From positions 6,564,501 to 6,628,500 of the forward strand of contig NZ_JACHIU010000001.1 in the NCBI RefSeq assembly GCF_014207705.1: a stretch of 64,000 bases of DNA, read 5' to 3'. Made by a program: the position numbers and the translations under genes. Source of the stretch: Sphaerisporangium rubeum (GTDB lineage: Bacteria; Actinomycetota; Actinomycetes; Streptosporangiales; Streptosporangiaceae). Every line of letters begins with the position of its first letter. The stretch's first letter is position 1. A model generated the notes under the pieces. It was not told the DNA's origin. It ran no database searches and saw only the letters and a program-made list of their open reading frames with translations. This document shows positions 6,893 through 15,359 of the stretch, one piece after another.

Positions 6893-8656
6893 ATGGTGGC
6901 GGCGCTCGTGACCGTGGATCTGGTGACGGGGGATGGTCAGATGGCACGCGCCGAGGTGACCGCGGCAACCGGCCCGGCGGAGCAGGCCCTGGCCGATATC
7001 GCGATTCCCGATGCCGACGACGTGCGGGGAAACGTGACCCTGCCGACTACGGTGGCGACGACGCCGGGGGCGGTGGTGAGGTGGACCTCGTCGAACCCGG
7101 ACATCGTGTCCGACACGGCGGACGGCGCGATCGCGGCGGGTGCGGTGAAGCGCCCACCGGCCGGAGCCGGCCCGGCGAAAGTGACCCTGACCGCGTGCAT
7201 CACCGTCGACGCCGCCGAGGCGTGCCGCAACTTCACCCTGACGGTGCGGCCCGCAGTGAAGCTCGCCCCGTTCTCGCGGTATGGGATGGTGAACTTCGCC
7301 AGGTCCAACAGCCAGGCGGGGCAGCAGATCTACATGGCCACGAGCGTCGGCAACGACCCGACCCGCTGGGTGGCGGCCAACAACGGGCAGATGGTCCTCC
7401 AGTCCACCAAGGGCATGCACGCCGTGCGTGACCCGTCGATCGTCCGATCCCCGGAGGGGGACAAGTTCTACCTCATCGCCACGGACCTGAACGTCGACGG
7501 CACGGCGTACGGGTGGAAGGGCTGGGACTGGGCGCAGAGCGACGCCAGCCGCTACATCGAGGTCTGGGAGTCCCGTGACCTGCGGACCTGGTCGGAGCAG
7601 CGGCACGTCCGGGTGGCCCCGGACGAGGCGGGGATGACGTTCGCCCCGGAGGCCATCTGGGACGTGATGATCGGGGCCTACGTCGTCTACTGGACCTCGT
7701 CCATGTATCCACCCGGGACGTCCTACACGCCCAACCGCAACGACCCGAACGGCCGCTGTCCGCTGACGAGGAACCAGACCCTCTACACCACGACGCGCGA
7801 CTTCGTGACGTTCACACCGGCGAAGGTGATGAGCGGCAGGCCCGGCCACGGCACGCTCGACGCCGTCATCATCAGGGACGACCTGGACGGGTCGTACCAC
7901 CGGTTCGTCACCGACCGCATCTCCACCGGCGCCGGGGTCACCAAGTATGTCCCCGGGTGCGCCATCGACGACATCTACCAGGAACGGGCGACGTCGGTGC
8001 TGGCGCCGCCCGAGGACTGGACGCTGGTCAAGGGCTGCATCACCCACGACACGATGAACACGACCTACGCCGAGGCGCCGATGGTGGTCAAGGCGAACCC
8101 CGGCGACGTGCGCGGGAAGGGCTACTACCTGTGGGCGGACCAGAAGTGGGCCGGCGCCCCCGCGGGGAACCCCATGGAGGAGCAGCTCAGCCCCTACTGG
8201 GGCAAGGACCTCGCGTCGGGGGAGTGGACACCCATCACCTGGCAGACACCGGACTACAACCGCGCGAACGGTGTCATCCGCCACGGGCACGTCTTCGCGC
8301 TGACCGAGGCGGAGCACGCCGCCCTGCGTGGGGCGGACCTGTCGTCGGTCTCGGTGAAGACCCCTCCGGCCACGACCGTCTACGCCGTCGGCCAGCCCCT
8401 TGACCTGACGGGCCTCGTGGTCACGGCCGACTACACCGACGGCGTGAACAATGAGGTCCTGGCCGAAGGGCACGGCGGCTACTCCGTGTCGGGATACGAT
8501 CCAGCCCTTCCTGGGACGCAAACCGTGACCGTCTCGTACACGGTGGCAGGCACGACGAAGACCGCCACGTTCCAGGTCGACGTGGTCAACGTGTCCGCCG
8601 CGGCGAACACCCGGTGCGCCGGCAAGGAGGATTCTTGTGACGATCTTGGGTGCTGA
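6893..8656 (+). CDS. GH43-like extracellular glycosidase with Ig-like domains; signal sequence apparently broken
   Basis: The 587-codon frame has three parts. Residues about 25-120 form an atrophied bacterial Ig-like domain (VVRWTSSNPDIVS). Residues about 125-475 form a GH43-like five-bladed fold with Asp180 in HAVRDPSIV and an acidic FAPEAIWD. Residues about 480-570 form a Big_3-type Ig-like domain (LDLTGLVVTADYTDG). Such enzymes act outside the cell on plant arabinan or xylan side chains. The frame continues upstream through a TGA at 6878 into MAMTRRRQRH with a good ribosome site, so the export signal seems to have been lost by one nonsense change. The ATG at 6893 has no ribosome site. It is probably a decaying gene, next to an integrase relic. 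Confidence 0.72.
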   Translation: MVAALVTVDLVTGDGQMARAEVTAATGPAEQALADIAIPDADDVRGNVTLPTTVATTPGAVVRWTSSNPDIVSDTADGAIAAGAVKRPPAGAGPAKVTLTACITVDAAEACRNFTLTVRPAVKLAPFSRYGMVNFARSNSQAGQQIYMATSVGNDPTRWVAANNGQMVLQSTKGMHAVRDPSIVRSPEGDKFYLIATDLNVDGTAYGWKGWDWAQSDASRYIEVWESRDLRTWSEQRHVRVAPDEAGMTFAPEAIWDVMIGAYVVYWTSSMYPPGTSYTPNRNDPNGRCPLTRNQTLYTTTRDFVTFTPAKVMSGRPGHGTLDAVIIRDDLDGSYHRFVTDRISTGAGVTKYVPGCAIDDIYQERATSVLAPPEDWTLVKGCITHDTMNTTYAEAPMVVKANPGDVRGKGYYLWADQKWAGAPAGNPMEEQLSPYWGKDLASGEWTPITWQTPDYNRANGVIRHGHVFALTEAEHAALRGADLSSVSVKTPPATTVYAVGQPLDLTGLVVTADYTDGVNNEVLAEGHGGYSVSGYDPALPGTQTVTVSYTVAGTTKTATFQVDVVNVSAAANTRCAGKEDSCDDLGC

Positions 8657-8700
8657 GGACGCTGGACCTTCGATCGCCTCCGGCCCCGTGTGATGCCAGG

Positions 8701-9149
8701 GTGAGCATTCATGCAGTTCGGGCCGCACTGCAGCGGTACCGGTCGGGACGGACGCCGCAGAGCGATTCTGCGGGCTTGGCACCGAAGACTGTGGTGAACA
8801 GCCATCGCATGCTTCATCGCGCGTGGGAGAGCTTCGTGGCCTGGAACTGGGTGCATCGGAAGGTGGTCAAGGACGCGCGTCCTCCGGCGGTGGCGGCTCG
8901 CGGCGCGAGCGGGTCCGCCTGACATCAACCTGCACGACGTCCGGCACAGCCACGCCACGGCGGGACGCGAAGATCGATTGGAAGGCGCTCAGTAGCCGGA
9001 TCGGTCACGCGGATGTGGTGTTCACCATGAGGCAGTACGTGCAGACCGATCTGATCGCGGACCGTCAGGTCGCTACGGCGCTGGCTGAGCTGATCCTCGG
9101 GGGGCAGCTCGCGTCGGTACCGGTCGGCGGTAGTGGCGAAGTGGCCTAA
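8701..9149 (+). pseudogene. Tyrosine recombinase (phage/ICE integrase) remnant
   Basis: Pieces of one integrase lie in three frames. The core-binding part, TVVNSHRMLHRAWESFVAWN, ends near 8920. The catalytic HxxR part, DINLHDVRHSHATAG, occupies the next frame at 8921-8965. The tail, WKALSSRIGHADVVFTMRQY, with the final helix ADRQVATALAELI, is in a third frame to 9149. Most of the catalytic domain between the first two pieces is deleted. It cannot make an active enzyme. It ends 101 bases from the 3' end of tRNA-fMet, the usual seat of such elements. Confidence 0.82.
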
Positions 9150-9170
9150 ATGGCGGCGCCGTTGACAAAT

Positions 9171-9190
9171 CCGTTTACAAACGGCCGTTT
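9171..9190. repeat. Three head-to-tail/inverted CCGTTT half-sites
   Basis: CCGTTT (9171-9176), AAACGG (9179-9184) and CCGTTT (9185-9190) form two overlapping palindromes in an unusually AT-rich stretch between the integrase relic and the tRNA. A former excisionase or arm-type integrase site is possible. The function is unknown. Confidence 0.35.
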
Positions 9191-9206
9191 TGGTCGGGGA
9201 ATGAGT

Positions 9207-9244
9207 AAGGCCCTGGTCTCCGGTGAACCGGAGACCAGGGCCTT
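9207..9244 (-). terminator. Long hairpin downstream of tRNA-fMet
   Basis: AAGGCCCTGGTCTCCGGT pairs with its perfect complement at 9227-9244. It lies 6 bases beyond the tRNA 3' end on the minus strand, so it would end tRNA transcription. Confidence 0.65.
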
Positions 9245-9250
9245 CGCTAG

Positions 9251-9324
9251 TAGCGGGGGCAGGATTTGAACCTGCGACCTCTGGGTTATGAGCCCAGCGA
9301 GCTACCGAGCTGCTCCACCCCGCG
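9251..9324 (-). tRNA. Initiator tRNA-fMet (CAT)
   Basis: The minus strand folds as a 74-base cloverleaf beginning CGCGGGGTGGAGCAG with anticodon CAT. Initiator marks are present: the first acceptor pair is a C-T mismatch, the anticodon stem has three consecutive G-C pairs (GGG/CCC), and the D stem has A11-T24. CCA is not encoded. A promoter lies just upstream at 9342-9369. The 3' end faces the integrase relic. Confidence 0.95.
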
Positions 9325-9341
9325 TCGCGTTGTGTCTAAAG

Positions 9342-9369
9342 ACTATAGGGCTGGGGGGGTGTAGGCAAA
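9342..9369 (-). promoter_or_regulatory. Promoter of tRNA-fMet
   Basis: On the minus strand TTTGCC, a 16-base spacer and TATAGT stand 17 bases before the tRNA 5' end. This is a good vegetative -35/-10 pair. Confidence 0.6.
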
Positions 9370-9370
9370 T

Positions 9371-9407
9371 CAAGACGGGGCCGGCCTGGTGGACCGGCCC
9401 CGTCTTG
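9371..9407 (-). terminator. Terminator of the UPF0182 gene
   Basis: CAAGACGGGGCCGG pairs perfectly with CCGGCCCCGTCTTG around a 9-base loop, directly after the stop of the minus-strand gene. Confidence 0.72.
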
Positions 9408-9408
9408 G

Positions 9409-12354
9409 TCATGAGCTGGGGGTTGGGGCTGGTGTGGCTGCTGTGGCTGAGGACGGGGCCGGGGTCGGGGTCGGGGTCGGGGTTGGCGTGGCCGACGGGG
9501 TGGCCGGGGTTGGCTGCTTCTGCTTTTCCAGGGAGGACTGGATGTCCTTGAGTGCCTCGGCCAGGCGCTTGTTGGCTTCGCCGTAGGCGGCGAAGTCGCC
9601 GGCCTTCAGGGCGGTCTGGCCTTCGTCGTAGGCCTTTTGCGCGTTGGCGTAGGCGCTGGCGAGGTCAGTGGGGACCTGGGGTTGCTCAGGTTGGTTCTGG
9701 GTCGGGGTTGTGGGGGTGTTGGGGAGGGGCTGGCCCTTGCCGAAGATCTGGTCCAGGGCTTCGGTGAGGGTGGTGCCTATGCCTACGTCGGAGCCGAACA
9801 TGACGAGGACGCGGGCCAGGGTCGGGTAACGAGCGGAGTTCTGGACCTTGGGCTGGACGTAGACGGGCTCGACGTAGAGCAGGCCGCCGCCGAAGGGCAG
9901 GGTCAGCAGGTTGCCGTTGAGGGTCTCTGTGGTGCCGCCGATGCGCAGCTCGTTCAGGACGCTGGCGGCCTTGGTGTCGAAGGTGTTCTGGGCCTGTTTG
10001 GGGCCGGGGATCGTGGTGTCGCTCGGGAGTTGCAGGATCTGGATGGGGGTGTTCGCGTCGCCGGTGGCGTCCACGGCCATGAAGGCGGCGAGGTTGTCGC
10101 GGTTGTTCGGCACCATGGTCGAGCTGAGCGAGAAGCGGGGCTGGGTCTCGCCTGGCATGCGAAGCGTCACGTAGTACGGCGGCTGCTTGGTCTTGCTGCT
10201 CGCCGGGTCCTCGGGGACCTTCCAGAAGTCCTGGCCGCCGTAGAAGGCGTTGGGGTCGGTGACGTGGTAGTTGCCGAGGATGTCGCGCTGCACCTTGAAC
10301 ATGTCCTCGGGGTAGCGCAGGTGGTCCATCAGCTGCGGCGTGATCTCGCTCTTCGGCTTGATGACGCCGCCGAAGGCGTTCTGCCAGGTGCGCAGCAGCG
10401 GGTCCTTGTCGTCCCAGGCGTACAGGGTGACCGTGCCGTCGTAGGCGTCGACGGTGGCCTTCACCGAGTTGCGGATGTAGTTGATGTGGTCGCGCGGCTG
10501 CTGCGCGGCCAGCAGGCGTTCGGTGGTGGTGTCACGGGTCATGTCGCCGAAGCTGCGGCGCTCGGAGTAGGGGTAGTCCTCGGACATCGTGTAACCGTCC
10601 ACGATCCACAGGATGCGGCCGTTCACGATCGCGGGGTACGGGTCGCTGTCCAGGGTCAGGAACGGGGCCACCTGCTCGATGCGCTGACGTGGGTCGCGGT
10701 TGTACAGGATGCGCGACTTGGGGTTGATGTCGGAGGACAGCAGCAGGTTGGTCTCGCCGTACTTGGCGGCGTACAGCATGCGGGTGAGGAAGTTGCCGAT
10801 CGGCACGCCGCCCTTGCCGGTGTAGACGGTGTTCTCCTGGCCGCTGCCGGTGCCGGTGTTGCTCTGCTCGGGGTAGTCGAGCTCCATCTTCTTGTCGCCG
10901 CCGACGATGGAGTACGACGGGGAGTTCTCGCCGAAGTAGATGCGTGGCTCGAAGGTGCCGAGGCCGTTGGTCGGCGGGATGTCCTTGACGATGAACTCGG
11001 GCTTGCCGCCGGCGTCGGTCTTGCTGCCGGGGCCGGCCACGAAGCCGAAGCCGTGGGTGTAGACGAGGTGGTCGTTGATCCAGTTGCTGTCCGGCGGGTT
11101 GCCGATCTCGCGGACCGCGACCACGGTGTCACGCGAGGTGCCGTCGATGTTGTAGCGGTCGACGTCGAGCTGGTCGGGGAACTGGTAGTAGCCCTTGATC
11201 TGCTGGAGCTGCTGGAACGTCGGCGACAGCACGCTCGGGTCGAGCAGCCGCACGCCGGGGATGGTGGAGATCTCGCTCTGGAGCTCCTGCTGCGACCCTT
11301 GCGTCTTGGCGCTGTACGGCGTGGTCTTGGCCGAGGCGATGTTGAACGCGTCTCTGGTGGCCGCGATGTTGTAGCCGATGTACGGCTGTTCCTTGCTCTG
11401 CTGGTTGGGCTTGACCTGGAACTGCTCGACCAGCGCGGGGTAGACCGCGCCGACCAGGACGGCCGACAGGACCAGCAGGCCGAAGCCGACGCCAGGAAGC
11501 ATGCCGCCGGGCCTGATGACGCCGGCGAAGAACAACAAGGCGCAGATCAGCGCGATGATCGCGAGGATGCTCTTGGCCGGTAGCACGGCGTGCACGTCGG
11601 TGTAGGACGCGCCGAAGACCTTGCCGCGGTCGGAGAACACCAGACCGTACCGGTCGACCCAGTAGGCGACGGCCTTCAGCAGGACGAACAGGCCGACGAG
11701 CACCGACAGGTGGACCCGCGCGGCACGGGTGGCGTGGACGCCTGGCGACTGGAAGCGGAAGCCGCCGTACAGATAGTGGACGATCGCCGCGAGGATGATC
11801 GAGATGATGACCGCGGTGAACAGGAAGTTCAGCACCAGCCGGATGAACGGGTACGAGAACATGAAGAACGAGATGTCGTAGCCGAACATCGGGTCGTTCT
11901 TGCCGAACGGCACTCTGTTCATGAAGAGCAGCCAGGTCTTCCACTGGCCGGCGGTCGAGGAGCCGGTGAACAGCCCGAGGATCACCAGGCCGGCGATGAA
12001 GATCAGCTTGCGATGGGGGTCGACCGCCGCGCGGTAACGGTCGGCGCCCTGCGGCCCGTTGAACAGCCCGATGCCGAACAGCGGCCGTGCGCGATAGGCG
12101 ATCAGCATGTTGCCGCCGACGACACCGGCCATGAGCAACGCGCCGGCGATGAACAGCAGCAACTGCGTGACGAGCATGGTGGAGAACACCGAGGTGTAGC
12201 CGACCGAGTCGAACCACAGCCAGTCGGTGAAAAGGCCCGCGAAGACGAAGAACAGGATGACGATCCCGACCAGCGCTATCGCGACGGGGACGAGAAGGCG
12301 CGGTCGCCGGGGCAATCGCATCGCCCGACCCGCGCCGGGGTTCCGGAAGGTCAA
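9409..12354 (-). CDS. UPF0182 (COG1615) large membrane protein
   Basis: This 981-residue protein has about seven transmembrane helices in the first 330 residues. A long extracytoplasmic domain follows (for example KPNQQSKEQPYIGYNIAATR). The tail is low-complexity Pro/Thr/Ala-rich (TPTPTPTPAP). This is the layout of the actinobacterial UPF0182 family, whose function is unknown. I chose the TTG at 12354, preceded by AAGGGG at 6 bases; an ATG at 12396 would add 14 residues. Upstream on the same strand are YlbL, MoaE and an epimerase. A strong terminator follows the stop. Confidence 0.88.
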   Translation of the reverse strand: MTFRNPGAGRAMRLPRRPRLLVPVAIALVGIVILFFVFAGLFTDWLWFDSVGYTSVFSTMLVTQLLLFIAGALLMAGVVGGNMLIAYRARPLFGIGLFNGPQGADRYRAAVDPHRKLIFIAGLVILGLFTGSSTAGQWKTWLLFMNRVPFGKNDPMFGYDISFFMFSYPFIRLVLNFLFTAVIISIILAAIVHYLYGGFRFQSPGVHATRAARVHLSVLVGLFVLLKAVAYWVDRYGLVFSDRGKVFGASYTDVHAVLPAKSILAIIALICALLFFAGVIRPGGMLPGVGFGLLVLSAVLVGAVYPALVEQFQVKPNQQSKEQPYIGYNIAATRDAFNIASAKTTPYSAKTQGSQQELQSEISTIPGVRLLDPSVLSPTFQQLQQIKGYYQFPDQLDVDRYNIDGTSRDTVVAVREIGNPPDSNWINDHLVYTHGFGFVAGPGSKTDAGGKPEFIVKDIPPTNGLGTFEPRIYFGENSPSYSIVGGDKKMELDYPEQSNTGTGSGQENTVYTGKGGVPIGNFLTRMLYAAKYGETNLLLSSDINPKSRILYNRDPRQRIEQVAPFLTLDSDPYPAIVNGRILWIVDGYTMSEDYPYSERRSFGDMTRDTTTERLLAAQQPRDHINYIRNSVKATVDAYDGTVTLYAWDDKDPLLRTWQNAFGGVIKPKSEITPQLMDHLRYPEDMFKVQRDILGNYHVTDPNAFYGGQDFWKVPEDPASSKTKQPPYYVTLRMPGETQPRFSLSSTMVPNNRDNLAAFMAVDATGDANTPIQILQLPSDTTIPGPKQAQNTFDTKAASVLNELRIGGTTETLNGNLLTLPFGGGLLYVEPVYVQPKVQNSARYPTLARVLVMFGSDVGIGTTLTEALDQIFGKGQPLPNTPTTPTQNQPEQPQVPTDLASAYANAQKAYDEGQTALKAGDFAAYGEANKRLAEALKDIQSSLEKQKQPTPATPSATPTPTPTPTPAPSSATAATPAPTPSS

Positions 12355-12595
12355 GGCCCACCCCTTGGTTCTTGAGTAACGGTCGGTGTGTCGCAACCTA
12401 CACCGGTGACGGCGTCGTCACGCCTCGGGCCACGAGCACGGTACGGCCACAACCGGCGGCCGGGCCGGGGGTCCCCGGCGGGTGCGATGGCTCGGAGCAT
12501 GGCGGCGCCTGCGGGCAGGTCGCGCGCGTTCACGTGGCCCAACGGCCGGGGGGCCGCTCGGGTTCCCCCGGAGCGGTGGCGGGTGGCGGCGGCCA

Positions 12596-13639
12596 TCAGG
12601 GGGCCTTGCACGCGGGGATGTTCCCCGAGCCGGTGCGCAGCGCGTCGATGGCGTGGACGGCCTCGCGCATCGTGGTGACCCGGACCAGGCGGAGCCCGTC
12701 GGGGACCGAGCGCACGGCGTCGTCGCAGTTGTCGGCGGGGGTGAGGAAGACGGTGGCGCCGGCGTCGCGTGCCCCGATCATCTTCTGCTGGATGCCGCCG
12801 ATCGGGCCGACCTTGCCGTCGGCGGTGATCGTGCCGGTGCCGGCGATGGACGTGCCGCCGGTGAGCGCGCCGGGGGTCAGCTTGTCGTAGATGCCGAGCG
12901 AGAACATCAGGCCGGCGCTCGGGCCGCCGACGTCGCCGACGTTGACGTTGACGTTGAAGGGAAACTTGAAGCGCGTGCCCATGACCATGCCGACGATGCT
13001 GCCGCCGTTGCCCTCTACGGTGCCGACGTCCACGGTCAGCGGCTTGCCGTCCCTGATCACGTCGAATTTCACCTGCTCGCCGGGTTTGTGCTTGCGCACT
13101 CCGGCGGCGACACCGTCGACGTCGCGGATGGCGGTGCCGTCGACCTTGGTGATCTGGTCGCCTGGCCGGAGTTTGCCGTCGGCGGGACGGTTCTTCTGGG
13201 TGGAGGCGACCACGATGATCGTCTCGATGGGGATCTTCAGCTCGTTGAGCGCCGCGGCGGTGGCGTCCTGCTGCGAGCCGGTCATCTCCTGGGTGTTCTG
13301 CTCCTCGACCTCTTTGACCGTCACGGTCTTGGGGAAGATCGTCTCCTCGGGGACGACCGCGACGTTGGGATCGACCCAGCCGCGCAGCGCGGTGAGCAGG
13401 TCGAGGTGCGCGGTCGGGCCACCCTGGTAGGCGACCGTGACCAGGCTTAGCTTGCCTGAGGTCGGGTACGTCTCGTGTCCCGAGATCGATATGACGGGTT
13501 TGCCCTTGACCGATCCGAGGGTGTCCTCGGTGGGGCCGGGGCTCAGCGCGACGTACGGAACGGGCAGCACCGCACCCGCGCCGCCGAGCGCGAGGGTCAG
13601 CAAGCCTGCGACGACCAGCGTCAGACCTCGTCGGGACAT
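12596..13639 (-). CDS. YlbL-family PDZ / Lon-type serine protease
   Basis: The 347-residue protein has an N-terminal signal anchor (residues about 5-30). A PDZ domain lies around residues 150-215 (GKLRPGDQITKVDGTAIRD). A C-terminal Lon S16 protease domain follows. The catalytic dyad is visible: Ser in VGGPSAGLMFSLG and Lys in GGIQQKMIGARDAG. Such proteases act at the outer face of the membrane. It is 63 bases after moaE on the same strand, which may reflect read-through rather than shared function. Confidence 0.9.
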   Translation of the reverse strand: MSRRGLTLVVAGLLTLALGGAGAVLPVPYVALSPGPTEDTLGSVKGKPVISISGHETYPTSGKLSLVTVAYQGGPTAHLDLLTALRGWVDPNVAVVPEETIFPKTVTVKEVEEQNTQEMTGSQQDATAAALNELKIPIETIIVVASTQKNRPADGKLRPGDQITKVDGTAIRDVDGVAAGVRKHKPGEQVKFDVIRDGKPLTVDVGTVEGNGGSIVGMVMGTRFKFPFNVNVNVGDVGGPSAGLMFSLGIYDKLTPGALTGGTSIAGTGTITADGKVGPIGGIQQKMIGARDAGATVFLTPADNCDDAVRSVPDGLRLVRVTTMREAVHAIDALRTGSGNIPACKAP

Positions 13640-13702
13640 GAAGAAACTCTATGCTCTCCGCGGGACGGCGCAGCGCCGAACACTCATCGGAAGATCACGC
13701 AG

Positions 13703-14128
13703 TCAGCCGCAAGCGCCGACCCACTCGGAGGTGCCGTCGCCGAACTCCTGGTTCTTCCAGATCGGGACTTCCTTCTTGAGGTCGTCGATCAGGCGGCGGG
13801 CCGCCTGGAACGCCTCGTCGCGGTGCGGCGCGGCGGCGGCGACGATCACCGCGGCCTCGCCGAGCCGCAGGTCGCCGACCCGGTGGACGGCGGCGAGCGC
13901 GGTCAGCGAGAAGTCGGCGGCGACCTTCTCGGCGACGCGGCGCAGCTCGGCCTCGGCCGTGGGGTGCGCCGAGTACGACAGCGTGGTGACGGCCTTGCCT
14001 TGATCGTGGTCGCGCACGGTGCCGACGAACAGCGTGGTGCCCCCGGCCGCGTGGTCGGCGACCGCGGCGAGCACCTCGTCGACGGACAGCGGTGTGTCGC
14101 GGATGGCGAGCAGACGAATCGCGTTCAC
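13703..14128 (-). CDS. moaE: Molybdopterin synthase catalytic subunit MoaE
   Basis: The 141-residue protein carries the MoaE marks: a fold beginning with the GTTLFVGTVRDHDQG segment, HRVGDLRLGEAAVIV, and the active-site region DDLKKEVPIWKNQEF with the catalytic lysines. It converts precursor Z to molybdopterin with sulfur from MoaD thiocarboxylate. The start is GTG. MoaD is not in the window. MoeZ at 56959, which can load sulfur carriers in actinomycetes, is 43 kb away. Confidence 0.92.
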   Translation of the reverse strand: MNAIRLLAIRDTPLSVDEVLAAVADHAAGGTTLFVGTVRDHDQGKAVTTLSYSAHPTAEAELRRVAEKVAADFSLTALAAVHRVGDLRLGEAAVIVAAAAPHRDEAFQAARRLIDDLKKEVPIWKNQEFGDGTSEWVGACG

Positions 14129-14206
14129 CCCACGAGGCTACTCGGCGGCGCCGACAAACCACCGGCAGGCGCGGTGGCGCCTGCCGGAAGGTCCGTCCGG
14201 TACGGC

Positions 14207-15277
14207 TCAGACGCGGCGCTTGCGCCGCGCGCGGCGCACGATGGCTGCCGTGCCGATGACCGCGACGGTCGCGCCGGCGGCCGTGATCGTGGCCTCCTTG
14301 CCCGACAGCCGCCGTCCCACCACGGCGTGCCTGCCCTCGCGCAGCTCCAGGAGCTGTTCGAGCGCGCTCTCGTTGGTCCACACGGGCTTCCACCCGGCGG
14401 CGCGCAGCGCGGCGCAGTCGACCACCCACGGGTACACGACGTAGTGGAGGTCGGTGGCGGGGCCGGGGGTGATGCCGAGGCGGTGCAGGCGCTGGGCCGT
14501 GCCGAAGGTCAGCCCCGCGGGAAGCTCGAACCGCCGCAGACCGGACAGCTCCTCGACCTGCTCCATCTCCAGCCATCCGTCGCTGCCGACGGCGACCACA
14601 CCGGACACCGTGCCGAGCGCCGCCATGTGCAGCGCCGACAGCAGATCGTCCACATGGCAGAACTGCCAGCGCGGCTCGGAGCCCTTGACCGTCAGCAGGC
14701 GTGGCGCCTCGAAGTGACGGGTGACCACGGTGTCGACGCCTGGCCCGACCACGGCGGCCGGCCGCAGCACGACGACTTCCAGGCCGGGGTGGCTGCGCGC
14801 GGCCCTGCGTGCGAGCGCCTCGACCTCCAGGTGGTCGCCGACGATCCCGGTGTCGGGTTCCGCGGCCACCGGGGAGTCCTCGGGGAGCGGCACGGCGTTG
14901 TCCGGCGCGGCGCCGTACACCATGGCGCTCGTCACGAGGACCGTGCGGCGCACCCGTGCGGCGGCCGAGGCGGTGAGCACGGTCTGCGCGGCACGGACGT
15001 TGTACGCGCGGCGCTCGCCGGGCTCGGAGTCCAGCCCGCAGTCGGTGCCGAGATGGACCAGCACATCGACGTCCGAGACGCGGTTCGCCAAGAGCGGATC
15101 GCGGACGTCGAGCACCCGCCAGGTGACGTCGGGGACGTCGCCGCGTTGGTCGTCGATGGCCACCACACGGCGGAAATCCGCAGACGAGGCGACCCGGGAG
15201 ACGAACTCCCGGCCCAGTCCCGCGGCGGCGCCGGTGACGGCGATGACCGGTGGCCGGACGCGTTTCGAGGTAGGCAC
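14207..15277 (-). CDS. NAD-dependent epimerase/dehydratase family protein
   Basis: The 356-residue protein has an SDR-type Rossmann start, VIAVTGAAAGLGREFVSRVA, with GxxxGxG-like spacing. Its active-site region is VTSAMVYGAA, with Tyr in YGAAPDN. A hydrophobic segment near the end (TITAAGATVAVIGTAAIV) followed by RRARRKRRV suggests a C-terminal membrane anchor, unusual for the family. The start is the GTG at 15277 with GAGGA upstream; the longer frame to 15445 runs into the divergent gene. The substrate is unknown. Confidence 0.82.
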   Translation of the reverse strand: MPTSKRVRPPVIAVTGAAAGLGREFVSRVASSADFRRVVAIDDQRGDVPDVTWRVLDVRDPLLANRVSDVDVLVHLGTDCGLDSEPGERRAYNVRAAQTVLTASAAARVRRTVLVTSAMVYGAAPDNAVPLPEDSPVAAEPDTGIVGDHLEVEALARRAARSHPGLEVVVLRPAAVVGPGVDTVVTRHFEAPRLLTVKGSEPRWQFCHVDDLLSALHMAALGTVSGVVAVGSDGWLEMEQVEELSGLRRFELPAGLTFGTAQRLHRLGITPGPATDLHYVVYPWVVDCAALRAAGWKPVWTNESALEQLLELREGRHAVVGRRLSGKEATITAAGATVAVIGTAAIVRRARRKRRV

Positions 15278-15359
15278 GAGGTCCTCACTTTGCACTGATC
15301 CGCCCTGCGACGGATAACGTGGCGGATGTGGACTCCTCCATCCTGCACGAGGTAGAGCG

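Noticed and set aside
6890-8782. A 630-codon minus frame opposite the GH43-like gene.
   Set aside because: Its composition is that of a complementary-strand shadow (Val/Arg/Gly/His-rich) and it has no motif. The plus frame has clear domains.
9637-11583. A long plus frame opposite UPF0182.
   Set aside because: It is Gly/Val/Asp/Leu-rich shadow coding. The minus-strand gene has helices and family motifs.
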